Of a DNA stretch of 64,000 nt, positions 17,582 to 26,980 are shown piece after piece. A program made the position numbers and the translations under genes. This stretch comes from Neolewinella litorea (GTDB lineage Bacteria; Bacteroidota; Bacteroidia; Chitinophagales; Saprospiraceae). The notes beneath the pieces are model-generated. The model was not told the origin of the DNA. It worked only from the letters and a program-made list of their open reading frames with translations, and did not search any database. How positions within the stretch are numbered: the stretch's first letter is position 1; each line of letters opens with the position of its first letter. The DNA lies in assembly GCF_004803465.1 (NCBI RefSeq), contig NZ_SRSF01000009.1, forward strand, positions 49,405 through 113,404, read 5' to 3'.

Positions 17582-18877
17582 ATGCACGAGCAGGTACTAA
17601 GGCGGGTCATTCTTCTCGGCACCGTGGCCATCCTGGGCATCGTTGGTATGCAAACGTATTGGGTAGCCACCACCTGGAACCTGAACGATACCGAGTTCAG
17701 CCAAAAAGCCCAACTGGCCCTTTACGGCGTGGCCCGGCAGCTGGCCGCGGAGAACAACACCAGCCTGCCCAAGCGGGACATCGTTCGGCAGCGCAGCAGC
17801 AACTACTTCATCGTCAATACCGAAAGCGAGATTGACGCCCAGCGCCTGGAATTTCTCATGCAGCAGGAGCTGCAGCGGCTGAATCTGGACATCGACTTCG
17901 AGTACGCCATTTTCGACTGCTCGACGAACGAGATGGCCTACGGCGGCTACTGTTTCGCCGATTCCGAACCCCGCCCCCCCGCGGCCAGGGCCGGTAACCT
18001 GCCGCCCGACGAGAACCTGCTCTACTACTTCGGCGTCAAGTTCCCCACCCGCATCGGTTACATCTGGCAGAAGATGCAACTGGTGGTATTCCTGTCGGTC
18101 ATCCTCATCCTTACGGTGGCCTTCTTCTCCTATTCCCTGGTGGTCATCCTGCGGCAGCGGCGGCTCGCCACCATGCAGAAGGAGTTCATCGACAACATGA
18201 CGCACGAGTTCAAAACGCCCCTCTCTACCATCCGCATTGCCGCCACGGTGCTGGCACGGGACGAGCGCGTCGCCCGCGATGCCCGCCTGTCGCGCTACGC
18301 CCGCTTGATCCACGAGCAATACGAGCGCCTTAACGGGCAGGTGGAAAAGGTGCTCCAGATCGCCAGCATTGAAAAGGGGGATTTCAATATCAAACGCGAG
18401 CGGATCGATTTACAGGAAATCCTCCCGCCCTTGCTCAGCAGCGCCCGGGCCCGCACCGAGGAACGCGACGGCCACCTTACCTGGCAGCTGCCGGAGCGGC
18501 CGCTGCCCCTGTACGCCGACCCCCTCCACCTGGCCAATATCCTGCACAACCTACTGGACAACGCCGTCAAGTACGGCGGCCCCTCCCCCCGCATTGCCGT
18601 GATCGGCCGCGTGGCCCACGACCACCTTCACCTGGCCGTGAGCGACAACGGGCCCGGCATTGCCCCGGAACACCAGGATCGGCTGTTCGAGAAGTTCTAC
18701 CGGGTACCGACCGGCGACGTCCACGACGTCAAGGGTTTCGGACTGGGGCTCTACTACGTCGCCCAGATCTGCCGGGCACACCGCTGGGACATTCGCGTGG
18801 AGAGCAAGCCGGGCCGTGGGACGACCTTGCACCTGCGCCTGCCACTATCCACCTCCCCCGAAGCCGTACCCGCGTGA
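17582..18877 (+). CDS. Sensor histidine kinase
   Basis: This 431-residue kinase has two transmembrane segments (about 8-28 and 166-190) flanking a periplasmic sensor of about 135 residues with no recognised domain. The cytoplasmic part is HisKA (FIDNMTHEFKTPLST, phospho-acceptor H208) and HATPase_c (NLLDNAVKYGG, DNGPGIAP, FGLGLYYV). There is no room for a HAMP domain between TM2 and HisKA. The stop codon overlaps the GTG start of the response regulator, so the two are one operon and presumably a cognate pair. The signal is unknown. Confidence 0.93.
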   Translation: MHEQVLRRVILLGTVAILGIVGMQTYWVATTWNLNDTEFSQKAQLALYGVARQLAAENNTSLPKRDIVRQRSSNYFIVNTESEIDAQRLEFLMQQELQRLNLDIDFEYAIFDCSTNEMAYGGYCFADSEPRPPAARAGNLPPDENLLYYFGVKFPTRIGYIWQKMQLVVFLSVILILTVAFFSYSLVVILRQRRLATMQKEFIDNMTHEFKTPLSTIRIAATVLARDERVARDARLSRYARLIHEQYERLNGQVEKVLQIASIEKGDFNIKRERIDLQEILPPLLSSARARTEERDGHLTWQLPERPLPLYADPLHLANILHNLLDNAVKYGGPSPRIAVIGRVAHDHLHLAVSDNGPGIAPEHQDRLFEKFYRVPTGDVHDVKGFGLGLYYVAQICRAHRWDIRVESKPGRGTTLHLRLPLSTSPEAVPA

Positions 18878-19581
18878 GTAAAGCCCGCCTGCTATACGTG
18901 GAAGACGACGAAAGCCTGGGATTCGTCACCCGCGACAACCTCGAACTGAGCGGTTTTGAGGTGGTGCACCTGGCCGACGGACAGCAGGCCGCCCAACGTA
19001 TCGCCGCCGGGGAACTCGACTTTGACCTCTGTCTCCTCGACGTGATGCTCCCGGGCACGGACGGCTTCACGCTTGCCCGCCTGATCCGGGACCAAAACCG
19101 GGATGTTCCCATCCTGTTCCTCACCGCCAAAAGCCTCAAGGAAGACCGCCTGCACGGACTACGCCTCGGCGCCGACGACTACATCACCAAACCGTTCAGC
19201 ATCGAGGAACTGATCCTCAAGATCGAAGTCTTCCTCCGCCGCAACCGGATAAGGCCGGCCTCCCCATCCTTCGATCCCGATTGTCTGGGGGACTACCGCT
19301 TCGATATGGACCAGCTGCTGCTCACCCACCGGCCCACCGGCGAAACGCGCCGCCTTACCCAGCGGGAGGCTGAGTTATTGCAACTCCTGAGCACCAACCG
19401 GGAAAAGGTGCTGGAACGCGGGGAAATCCTGGAGCGCATCTGGGGAGAAAACGATTATTTCCTGGGCCGCAGCCTGGACGTATTCGTCAGCCGGCTGCGC
19501 AAATACCTGCGCCAGGACCCCCGCCTGAAGATCGAGAACATCCACGGGGTGGGATTCACCCTGACGGTGGCCGATCAGTGA
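18874..19581 (+). CDS. OmpR-family response regulator
   Basis: The 235-residue regulator has a receiver domain (acidic D11-D12, phospho-acceptor D56 in LLDVMLPG, switch T in FLTAKS, K in ITKPF) and a C-terminal winged-helix DNA-binding domain (RLTQREAELLQLL ... SLDVFVSRLRKYL). Translation starts at GTG within a GTGA overlap with the kinase gene, a translational coupling arrangement. No target sites were identified in the window. Confidence 0.94.
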   Translation: MSKARLLYVEDDESLGFVTRDNLELSGFEVVHLADGQQAAQRIAAGELDFDLCLLDVMLPGTDGFTLARLIRDQNRDVPILFLTAKSLKEDRLHGLRLGADDYITKPFSIEELILKIEVFLRRNRIRPASPSFDPDCLGDYRFDMDQLLLTHRPTGETRRLTQREAELLQLLSTNREKVLERGEILERIWGENDYFLGRSLDVFVSRLRKYLRQDPRLKIENIHGVGFTLTVADQ

Positions 19582-19889
19582 CGGTAGTACATCAGTATGC
19601 CACCAAAGAGGGTGATCAGCACCAGCAGGACCGTAGCCATGCGAATACTGCGCCGCAGGTAATTGCCGAAATCACGGATGGCCGCGGCGTGGACGGGGTA
19701 GGCGGTCACGATCTCTTCCTCCATACGCCGCTGACTGAGGATCTGGGCGGCGGTGAAATCGACGTCGGTCCGCACCAGTTCCCGGTAGGCCCGCAAAACT
19801 TTAGCCCGGAAGTACAGGTTCACGAACAGCATCGCCAGGAACAGGGCGATTACGATGGTAATTAGGACTACGAACATGACATTGAACAC
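19575..19889 (-). CDS. Small two-TM membrane protein, unknown
   Basis: The predicted 104-residue protein has hydrophobic segments at about 4-27 and 84-100. Between them is a soluble loop that is mostly helical and charged (ILSQRRMEEEIVTAYP). It is not recognised. A second ATG five codons in (19877) is an alternative start. Its 3' end overlaps the response-regulator stop by 7 nt in convergent orientation. The hydrophobic pattern and clean codon use make it likely real. Confidence 0.6.
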   Translation of the reverse strand: MFNVMFVVLITIVIALFLAMLFVNLYFRAKVLRAYRELVRTDVDFTAAQILSQRRMEEEIVTAYPVHAAAIRDFGNYLRRSIRMATVLLVLITLFGGILMYYRH

Positions 19890-20094
19890 AACTTGAAAGC
19901 AGGGAAGTTGCGGTGATCCGAACTCTTAATATGCGTTGCGACAGACAATTAAGTAGGCATCCCGACGGTTCTACCTTTACCCCACTTACTTTACAAATAT
20001 AGTTGGTCGCGGTCCGAACTAATGCTTACTTACGGACACTTTATAGTGAAAGCACCTGTCTCCCAGCCTGTCCCTTTGACCAGATAAAACCTAA

Positions 20095-22767
20095 ATGGGT
20101 TTACGATTTTTCTTTTTTACGGCGCTTTGCTGGGCGGCGGCGGGACTCCTCGCCCAGTCGGCTGCACCCTCGATACAGGTCGATCCGAACTACGACGCGG
20201 AGCGACTAGTACGGGAAGTATTCGCCAACGACCGGTGCCAGACGATCTTCAACATCCGGCAGATCGGTACCAACCCCTCGGGTATCGGCTACTTTTCCGG
20301 ATCGGAGGATGTGGTTGGTTTCAACCGGGGCATCATCCTCTCTACCGGTAAGGTGAAGGACGCCGTAGGCCCCAACAAGGCCACCAACACCGGCTCGAAA
20401 CTCAGCGGCCCCACCCCCGATCCCGACCTGGACCTCATTGCCAATCAGGGCGTTTTTGATCATAGCGGCCTGGAATTCGATTTCGTACCCCTGGAATCGG
20501 AGGTGACCTTCCGCTACGTCTTCGCCTCCGAAGAGTACTGCGAATTCGTCGGTGCCGCCTTCAACGACATCTTCGGATTCTTCATCAGCGGGCCCGGCTT
20601 TAACGGCCCCTACAGCAACGGCGCCGAGAACGTAGCCCTGATTCCCGGTACCAGGCGGCCCGTCTCGATTAACAACGTCAACTACCAGGTCAACAAGCAA
20701 TACTACCTGGACAACGAATCGGTCAAAACCCGCCAGGAGGCCAACTGCGGCGGCGGAACCACCAACGGGCCCCGCTTCCAGAGCATCGAATACGACGGGC
20801 AGACCGTCATCCTCACCGCCACCCTGAAACTGCAGGTATGCGAAACCTACCACATTCGCCTTCTGGTGGCCGACGTAAATGACTCTGACCTGGATTCCGC
20901 CGTTTTCCTCGAAGCCGGCAGTTTCGATCTCGGGGCCAGCGCCAGTCTGGAAGACAAGAACGGGGGTGAGCGGGCTCCCATCATCGCCTACGAAGGATGT
21001 ACGCCGGCCACGATGCGCGTGATGCGCGGGCCGGACAGCGACATCGACCGCGATCAGAACGTCAACTACCGCGTGACCAAAGGGTCAGTGGCTTCCGATA
21101 GCCTGGATTTTTCCGCCGGCAGCGGAACGGTCACCATTCCCGCCGGTGCGACATTTGCTGAGGTACCCATCCGCGCCTTTGCGGATACCCTCAAGGAGGG
21201 CGATGAATTCGCCTGGATCACCCTTGACGTTCCTTGCGCCTGCTTCAGCGACAGCGTCCAACTTATCATTCGCGAGCCGGACACCCTCAAACTCGGGCTC
21301 GGTGATCCCTTCCAATATTGTCCCACCGTAGGCAAACGGCTCACCGCCGACGTATCCGGTGGCGTACCACCCTACTCCTACGACTGGAGCTTCGGCAGCA
21401 CGGAAGCGGAACCCGAATATTCCGGGTCACTGTCCGACACCATTAGTCTCCGGGTCACCGACGCCTGCGGTATGAGCCAGTACCGGGAGGTCGCCACCCA
21501 AGCCAGCGATCCGCCAAACGTTAAGTTGCCGGCAAACGAACTGATTGCTTGCTGGGGCGAAGTAGAACAGATACCCGTCGAACTCACCGGTACCGGTCCC
21601 TTTACCCTTACCTATCGACTCGAGGGGCGCTCCCCGCGCACGGTAGTGCTGCCCGATAGTACGACTACCCTGTGGCCCGTAACCGAAGGAGGTACCTATC
21701 AGGTCATTCGGGTAGACGATGCCGCCTGCGGGACCGACGTAAACGAAATTACCGAGGTCCAACTGTTCAAGCCGGTCATGGATGCCGACTACACCGATCC
21801 TACCTGCTTCGGCGTGGACAATGGAACGGTCACCATGAACCATCTCCGGACCGCCGGGCCCTACAACTACCGCATCAACGGTGCGCCGGTTCCGGGCCCA
21901 ACAGTGGATGACCTCACGGCAGGTACCTACCTGCTCGAAGTTACCGATTCCGCAGGTTGCCAGGATACCCTGTCGATCGACCTCTTTTCCCCCGAACCGC
22001 TCCAGCCCGTGAGTTATACCTGCCGTGATCTGCGGGTCCCGCCCCTGCGCCTGCGGGCCTCCGGGGGGCAGCCGCCCTATACCTACAGCGTGGACGGGCA
22101 GACGTATTCGGCGGATATCTGGAGTTCACTGGTGGGTGGGCAGACCTACGACCTGATCATCCGCGACGCCAACGGTTGTGAACTCGAGCAGAATCAACTG
22201 TTCTTTCCCCAGGCTTCGCGGCAGACGGTGCAGATTCCCGGCATCTTCTCCCAGGATGTGGGGGGCAGTGTCCAGATTCAGCCCAATTACCTGGTCCCCG
22301 CTAATCAGATCGCTACCTACAGTTGGCAACCCGCGGAATTGTTCGACTGCGCTACCTGTCCGAATCCCACCGTCACCACCCCCTATTCGCAGCGGGTCAA
22401 GTTGACCGTGAGGGACATTTTCGGCTGCGTAGATAGCGTGGCCACCAACATTGCGGTCGACGACAGCTCGCCCCTCTACGTACCCAACGCCTTCAGTCCG
22501 GATGGTGACGGCACGAACGACTATATGGCCGTTTTCGCCAGTTCCGACCTGGTCACCGAGATTGTATCCTTTACGATCTACACCCGCTGGGGTGAACTGG
22601 TCTTCTCAGATATGGAGTTCCCGCCCAACAGTGCCCGCCGGGGTTGGGACGGACAGTTCAGGAACCGGCCCGCTAGCAGTGGCACCTACGTCTGGGTAGC
22701 GGAGTACCGCCTCTTCGACGGCGAAATGCGACGCTCGATGGGTACGACTACGCTACTGGCTCGCTGA
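20095..22767 (+). CDS. Choice-of-anchor L protein with SprB-like repeats and T9SS type B domain
   Basis: The 890-residue secreted protein begins with a signal peptide ending GLLAQ. Residues about 25-285 form a choice-of-anchor L domain (LSTGKV, FVFASEEYCEFV-type segment, DIFGFFISG). Next is a Calx-beta-like stretch (DSLDFSAGSGTVTIPAGA, DTLKEGDEFAWI), then several SprB/PKD-like repeats (DPTCFGVDNGTVTM, GTYLLEVTDSAGC). The end is a CHU_C gliding-associated sorting domain (LYVPNAFSPDGDGTNDYM, YTRWGELVF, GWDGQFRN). The domain set suggests a cell-surface adhesin exported by the T9SS. Its 3' end overlaps the M16 protease gene by 20 nt. The upstream 205 bp holds TACCTTTA at 19972, a weak -7 candidate. 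Confidence 0.9.
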   Translation: MGLRFFFFTALCWAAAGLLAQSAAPSIQVDPNYDAERLVREVFANDRCQTIFNIRQIGTNPSGIGYFSGSEDVVGFNRGIILSTGKVKDAVGPNKATNTGSKLSGPTPDPDLDLIANQGVFDHSGLEFDFVPLESEVTFRYVFASEEYCEFVGAAFNDIFGFFISGPGFNGPYSNGAENVALIPGTRRPVSINNVNYQVNKQYYLDNESVKTRQEANCGGGTTNGPRFQSIEYDGQTVILTATLKLQVCETYHIRLLVADVNDSDLDSAVFLEAGSFDLGASASLEDKNGGERAPIIAYEGCTPATMRVMRGPDSDIDRDQNVNYRVTKGSVASDSLDFSAGSGTVTIPAGATFAEVPIRAFADTLKEGDEFAWITLDVPCACFSDSVQLIIREPDTLKLGLGDPFQYCPTVGKRLTADVSGGVPPYSYDWSFGSTEAEPEYSGSLSDTISLRVTDACGMSQYREVATQASDPPNVKLPANELIACWGEVEQIPVELTGTGPFTLTYRLEGRSPRTVVLPDSTTTLWPVTEGGTYQVIRVDDAACGTDVNEITEVQLFKPVMDADYTDPTCFGVDNGTVTMNHLRTAGPYNYRINGAPVPGPTVDDLTAGTYLLEVTDSAGCQDTLSIDLFSPEPLQPVSYTCRDLRVPPLRLRASGGQPPYTYSVDGQTYSADIWSSLVGGQTYDLIIRDANGCELEQNQLFFPQASRQTVQIPGIFSQDVGGSVQIQPNYLVPANQIATYSWQPAELFDCATCPNPTVTTPYSQRVKLTVRDIFGCVDSVATNIAVDDSSPLYVPNAFSPDGDGTNDYMAVFASSDLVTEIVSFTIYTRWGELVFSDMEFPPNSARRGWDGQFRNRPASSGTYVWVAEYRLFDGEMRRSMGTTTLLAR

Positions 22768-23998
22768 GGTATTCGAGTTCTACGCTGCATTCCGGGCGCA
22801 GGTAGCGGCGCGCCACGCGGTTCAGGTCGTCGACGGTAAGTGCCAGGTAGCTGTCCATCTCCGTATTGATCAGATCGGGTTGGCCCAACAGGGCGAAAAG
22901 GATCAGTTCGTTGGCCCGGGTGCTTATGTTGGCCTCCCGGTAGTGGTTGCGCTGCTCCAGGCGGTTGACGACCTTGTCGAGTTCCTCCTGTGAGATGCCC
23001 TCCTCCACCATCTCGGCGATGGCCGCGTGCAGGGCCTGGCGCGCCGTTTCGTAGTCCACGTCCTCGCTCGGCCGCGCCTCCACGATGATGCCGCCGGCTT
23101 CCAGGTTGTCGTTGACGCCGGCACTGACCTCGGCGAATAGTTCCGTATCGCGGACGAGCCGGCGATACAGGAGGGAGGATCGCCCGCCACCCAGCAGGAA
23201 ACTCAGAATGTCGGTAGCCGGGAAATCCGGATGAAGCCGGTCCACCGTCCGGAAATGCAGATAAATCACCGGGCTCGGCACGTCCGCGGTCACCCGCAGG
23301 TGGCGATATTCTTCCTGCGGCGGTTCCGGGGCGATCTCGGGCCGCGGCAGATCGGGTTCGGAGGGCGGGATGCTGCCGAACCAGTAGGCGATGCGCTCCC
23401 GGATAGTGGCCCGGTCGAAGTTACCCGCAATGCACAGGATGGCGTTGTCCGGGCGATAATATCGGTAGTAGAAGTCCTTGATCTCCCCCAGGCGCGCCCC
23501 GCGGATATGACTGATGTCCTGACCAATTACCGGCCAGCGGTAAGGGTGCTCCTTGTAGATCAGTCCGTTGAGGTGGTGGTACAGGTCGCCGTAGGGTTGC
23601 TCCAGACAGGTCTCCCGGAACTCTTCAATCACGATCCGTTTCTCATTGGCCAGCGACGCCTCGCTGAACCGCAATTTCCGCATGCGGTCGCTTTCCAGCC
23701 ACAGGGCCGTTTCCAGGTTCTCGGCCGGAAGGGTATCGTAGTAGAGGGTGTAGTCGCTGCTGGTCAGGGCATTGTTCTCGCCGCCGGCGAGCTGTAGGGC
23801 ATCGTCGAAGTTGGGCACGTTCTCCGAACCGGCAAACATCAGGTGCTCGAAAAGGTGGGCAAAGCCCGTGCGGTGCGGCGGATCGTTGCGGCTGCCGACC
23901 TTGTAAAGGACGTTTACGGTAGCTACGGTACGCTGCTCATCGTGGTGCAACAAGACGGTAAGACCGTTGTCCAGGGAATAGCTTTCAAAGTCGATCAT
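22748..23998 (-). CDS. M16-family zinc metallopeptidase
   Basis: The 416-residue single-unit M16 (pitrilysin/processing-peptidase type) protein has the inverted zinc motif HLFEH at 48-52 and the third ligand E129, exactly 76 residues later as in active members. LASNGLTVLLHHDEQ-type opening and the C-terminal M16_C half are present. It has no signal peptide in this frame, so a cytoplasmic or periplasm-exposed role is unresolved. Many M16 enzymes act as pairs; no partner is next to it. It overlaps the convergent T9SS gene by 20 nt. Confidence 0.9.
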   Translation of the reverse strand: MIDFESYSLDNGLTVLLHHDEQRTVATVNVLYKVGSRNDPPHRTGFAHLFEHLMFAGSENVPNFDDALQLAGGENNALTSSDYTLYYDTLPAENLETALWLESDRMRKLRFSEASLANEKRIVIEEFRETCLEQPYGDLYHHLNGLIYKEHPYRWPVIGQDISHIRGARLGEIKDFYYRYYRPDNAILCIAGNFDRATIRERIAYWFGSIPPSEPDLPRPEIAPEPPQEEYRHLRVTADVPSPVIYLHFRTVDRLHPDFPATDILSFLLGGGRSSLLYRRLVRDTELFAEVSAGVNDNLEAGGIIVEARPSEDVDYETARQALHAAIAEMVEEGISQEELDKVVNRLEQRNHYREANISTRANELILFALLGQPDLINTEMDSYLALTVDDLNRVARRYLRPECSVELEYLSEPVA

Positions 23999-24057
23999 AG
24001 GCCATTAAGAAACCGCCCGGCATCCGGATAGTTGCCCCGGCATCCTGGCGTCCCCGA

Positions 24058-25539
24058 CTAGTTGAGTCGCCAGAAATAGGGAGTAAACAGCACCAAAACC
24101 GTAAAGACCTCCAGGCGCCCGATGATCATGACGAAACTCAGGAAGATCTTCACCGACCCGGAAAGCCAGGCGAAATTGTCCATCGGACCCACGTTGCCGA
24201 TGCCCGGCCCCACGTTGCCCAGGCTGGTGGCCATGGCCCCGATCGCCGTCAGAAAGTCAAGCCCCAGTACGCTGAGCACCACCGACCCGAAAACGAACAG
24301 GATCAGATACAGCAGCAGGAAATTGAAGATGTGGGTGATGATGCGCCCCGAGACGATCTGCCCATTCAGGCGCAGCGGAATGATGGCCTGCGGGTGCACG
24401 ATCCGGCGGAACTCCAGGTAGCTGTTTTTCAGGAAGACGAGATTACGGATGATCTTGATCCCCCCCGAGGTAGAGCCCGCGCAGGCCCCCACGAACAGCA
24501 GCACGAAGCAGATCATCGTAAGGCTCGGCGCCCAGCTGGTATAGTCGGCCGTCACGAATCCGGTAGTAGTGATCAGACTCACCACCTGGAAAATGCTGTC
24601 GCGAAAACTCTGCTCCAGGGGCATCCCCGTAATGTACCAGACCCGGGCGGTGAGAAACAAAGCCATTATGGCGATCAGACTGACGTAGGCCTTCAGTTCG
24701 TCGCTCCGCCACACCTCCGACCACCGCCGCTTCAGGCTCAGGTACAGCACCGTATAGTTGACGCCGGCCAGGAACATGAAGAACACCAGTAGGTACTGTA
24801 TGGCCGGCGAAAAGGCCGCCGCGCTGGCGTTGCGCGTACTGAATCCCCCGGTGGCCATGGTGGTGAAGGCATGATTGATGGCCTCGTAGGGGCTCATGCC
24901 GAATAAGACCAGCAGCACCCCGAGCAGCACCGTAAGCCCGACGTAAATGAGCCACAACCGCTTGGCCGTCTCGCTGATCCGCGGGTGGAGCTTGTCGGAA
25001 GTAGGCCCCGGTGCCTCGGCCGCAAAGAGTTCGATGCCCCCGATGCCCAGCAGGGGAAAGATCGCCACCGTAAGCACGATGATGCCCATGCCCCCGATCC
25101 ACTGCGTGAGGCTACGCCAGTACAGCAGGCCCCGCGGTTGGATTTCGATATCGGTCAGGGTCGAAGCGCCGGTGGTGGTCATGCCCGAGACGGTCTCGAA
25201 AAGGGCATCCGGCACCGCGGGCAACATCCCGCTGAACAGGTAGGGCAGCATCCCGAACAACACCATCGCCGTCCAGCTCAGGGCCACGATCAGGTATCCC
25301 TCGCGCTTCCGGATGGTCAGGTCACTGGGCTGCGGAAGGGAACCGCGCGGGGCGCGGGGCACGATCCACAGCAGGGCGGCGCCGGCCACGGTGGCCAAGC
25401 CAGCGTTGAGGAGCGGCAGGGGCGTCTCACCGTAGTACAGGCTGAAGGGGATGCCCGTCCACATCAATCCACCAATGATGAAGAGCAACACGCTGATGAC
25501 CCGCGCAATGGGCCGGAAGTTGATCAATCCACTGGTCAT
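24058..25539 (-). CDS. trkH: TrkH-type potassium uptake membrane subunit
   Basis: The 493-residue polytopic protein of the TrkH/KtrB superfamily carries the repeated pore-loop pattern (VSGMTTTGASTL, FTTMATGGFSTRN, SLITTTGFVTADY, MATSLGNVGPGIG), each with the glycine of a K+ selectivity filter. It moves K+ across the inner membrane and needs the cytosolic TrkA for gating. It starts 3 nt after the trkA stop, forming a trkA-trkH operon. Confidence 0.95.
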   Translation of the reverse strand: MTSGLINFRPIARVISVLLFIIGGLMWTGIPFSLYYGETPLPLLNAGLATVAGAALLWIVPRAPRGSLPQPSDLTIRKREGYLIVALSWTAMVLFGMLPYLFSGMLPAVPDALFETVSGMTTTGASTLTDIEIQPRGLLYWRSLTQWIGGMGIIVLTVAIFPLLGIGGIELFAAEAPGPTSDKLHPRISETAKRLWLIYVGLTVLLGVLLVLFGMSPYEAINHAFTTMATGGFSTRNASAAAFSPAIQYLLVFFMFLAGVNYTVLYLSLKRRWSEVWRSDELKAYVSLIAIMALFLTARVWYITGMPLEQSFRDSIFQVVSLITTTGFVTADYTSWAPSLTMICFVLLFVGACAGSTSGGIKIIRNLVFLKNSYLEFRRIVHPQAIIPLRLNGQIVSGRIITHIFNFLLLYLILFVFGSVVLSVLGLDFLTAIGAMATSLGNVGPGIGNVGPMDNFAWLSGSVKIFLSFVMIIGRLEVFTVLVLFTPYFWRLN

Positions 25540-25542
25540 GGA

Positions 25543-26883
25543 TCAACGGAATAGTTCCTCGAGCCGCCGGATGGCCTGCGGCTTGGCAAATACGATGACC
25601 CGGTCGTTGAGCTCCAGCTGCGAGGAGCCGTTCGGAATTATGGTCTCCTCCCCCCGGATGATGCCCCCAATGAGGGCCGTGTCCGGGAAGTGCAGGTCGC
25701 GCAGGGGCTTGCGCGTGAGCTGGTTGCTTTTGCGGATCACGAACTCAATCACCTCGGCGTCCACGCCCTGCAGACTGGTGATGGCCTCCACGTTGCCCTT
25801 ACGGACGTAGCGGAAGATGTCGTTAGCCGCCAGCAGTTTCTTGTTGATCAGGGTGTCTACCCCGATGTTCTGGCTGATGTGGACGTACTCCTTGTTCTCC
25901 ACCTGCGCGATGGTCTTGTACACCCCGTGGTTGTGAGCGGTCAGGCAGGCGATGATGTTGGTCTCGCTGTTCTCCGTCAGGGCCATGAACGCATCCATAC
26001 GCGAGAGTCCCTCCTCCTCCAGCAGGTCAAAGTTGGTATAGTCGCCCTTGACCACCAGCACGTTGTCGAGCATCTCGTTGATGTACTTGCAACGCGCCTT
26101 GTCGTTCTCCACGATGGTCACCTGGTAGTGGCGCTGCAGCCGGCGGGCCGTGGCGATGGCCAGGTCGGTACCGCCCATGATCATGGCGTTGGTCACCTTC
26201 ACCGGCTGTTTGCCCACGAAGCGTTCCACCAGCTTCGTATGCTCCGGCTTGGTAATGAAGTAGATGTGGTCGTTGCGCCGGAGTTCGGTCTGCCCCCGCG
26301 GGATCAGCGTCTGGTGACCGCGCAGGATAGCGATCAGCTGCAACTGGTCGCGCTGGTTGAGGCCTTCGATTTCGCTGAGCTTGCTGCCGACCAGCGGTGA
26401 GTTGCTGTCGAGCGTGATGCCCACCAGCGAGAGCTTGCCGTCCTCAAATTCGTAGATATCCGTAAAGGAGCACTTCTTCACCAGGCGCTCGATCTCCAGG
26501 GCGGCGAGTTGGCGCGGACTGATGAGTTGGTCGATGCCCAGGGAGCAGACCGTCTGTTGGTTCTCGCTCTCCAGGTATTCCTCGTTGTCTACGCGTGCGA
26601 TCACGCGGCCCGCCCCGAGTTTTTTGGCCAGGATGGCCGACATCATGTTCGTCTGCTCGCTCGTCGTCACGGCGAGGTGCAGGTCGGCGTTGCGGACGCG
26701 CGCGGTTTCCAGGGTGGAAAGACTGGTAGCATCGCCGCGCACGGTGAGCACGTCCAGGTGGGAACCGGCATAGTCCAGCACGTCCTGATCGTTGTCGATC
26801 AGGGTGATGTTCTGGTTTTCGGTCACCAGCAATTCGGCAAGGTGAAAGCCTACATCGCCGGCCCCGGCAATTACTATATTCAT
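25543..26883 (-). CDS. trkA: TrkA potassium uptake regulatory subunit
   Basis: The 446-residue protein is a duplicated RCK protein: TrkA_N with GAGDVGFHLAELL (residues 6-18), TrkA_C, a second Rossmann unit (IMGGTDLAIATARRLQ, about 230) and a second TrkA_C. It binds NAD(H) or ATP and gates TrkH. The length is the usual two-unit form. The gene is first in the operon; the 97-bp gap upstream should hold the promoter, with a degenerate GAACTTTG near 26909. Confidence 0.95.
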   Translation of the reverse strand: MNIVIAGAGDVGFHLAELLVTENQNITLIDNDQDVLDYAGSHLDVLTVRGDATSLSTLETARVRNADLHLAVTTSEQTNMMSAILAKKLGAGRVIARVDNEEYLESENQQTVCSLGIDQLISPRQLAALEIERLVKKCSFTDIYEFEDGKLSLVGITLDSNSPLVGSKLSEIEGLNQRDQLQLIAILRGHQTLIPRGQTELRRNDHIYFITKPEHTKLVERFVGKQPVKVTNAMIMGGTDLAIATARRLQRHYQVTIVENDKARCKYINEMLDNVLVVKGDYTNFDLLEEEGLSRMDAFMALTENSETNIIACLTAHNHGVYKTIAQVENKEYVHISQNIGVDTLINKKLLAANDIFRYVRKGNVEAITSLQGVDAEVIEFVIRKSNQLTRKPLRDLHFPDTALIGGIIRGEETIIPNGSSQLELNDRVIVFAKPQAIRRLEELFR

Positions 26884-26980
26884 CGTTGGCTAAGGGGTTT
26901 AGCACCCGCAAAGTTCGTCATTCCCCACTAGAATCAGGGGGCGGTTACGCAGGTGCAGTACAGTATAACACCTCGCCGGG

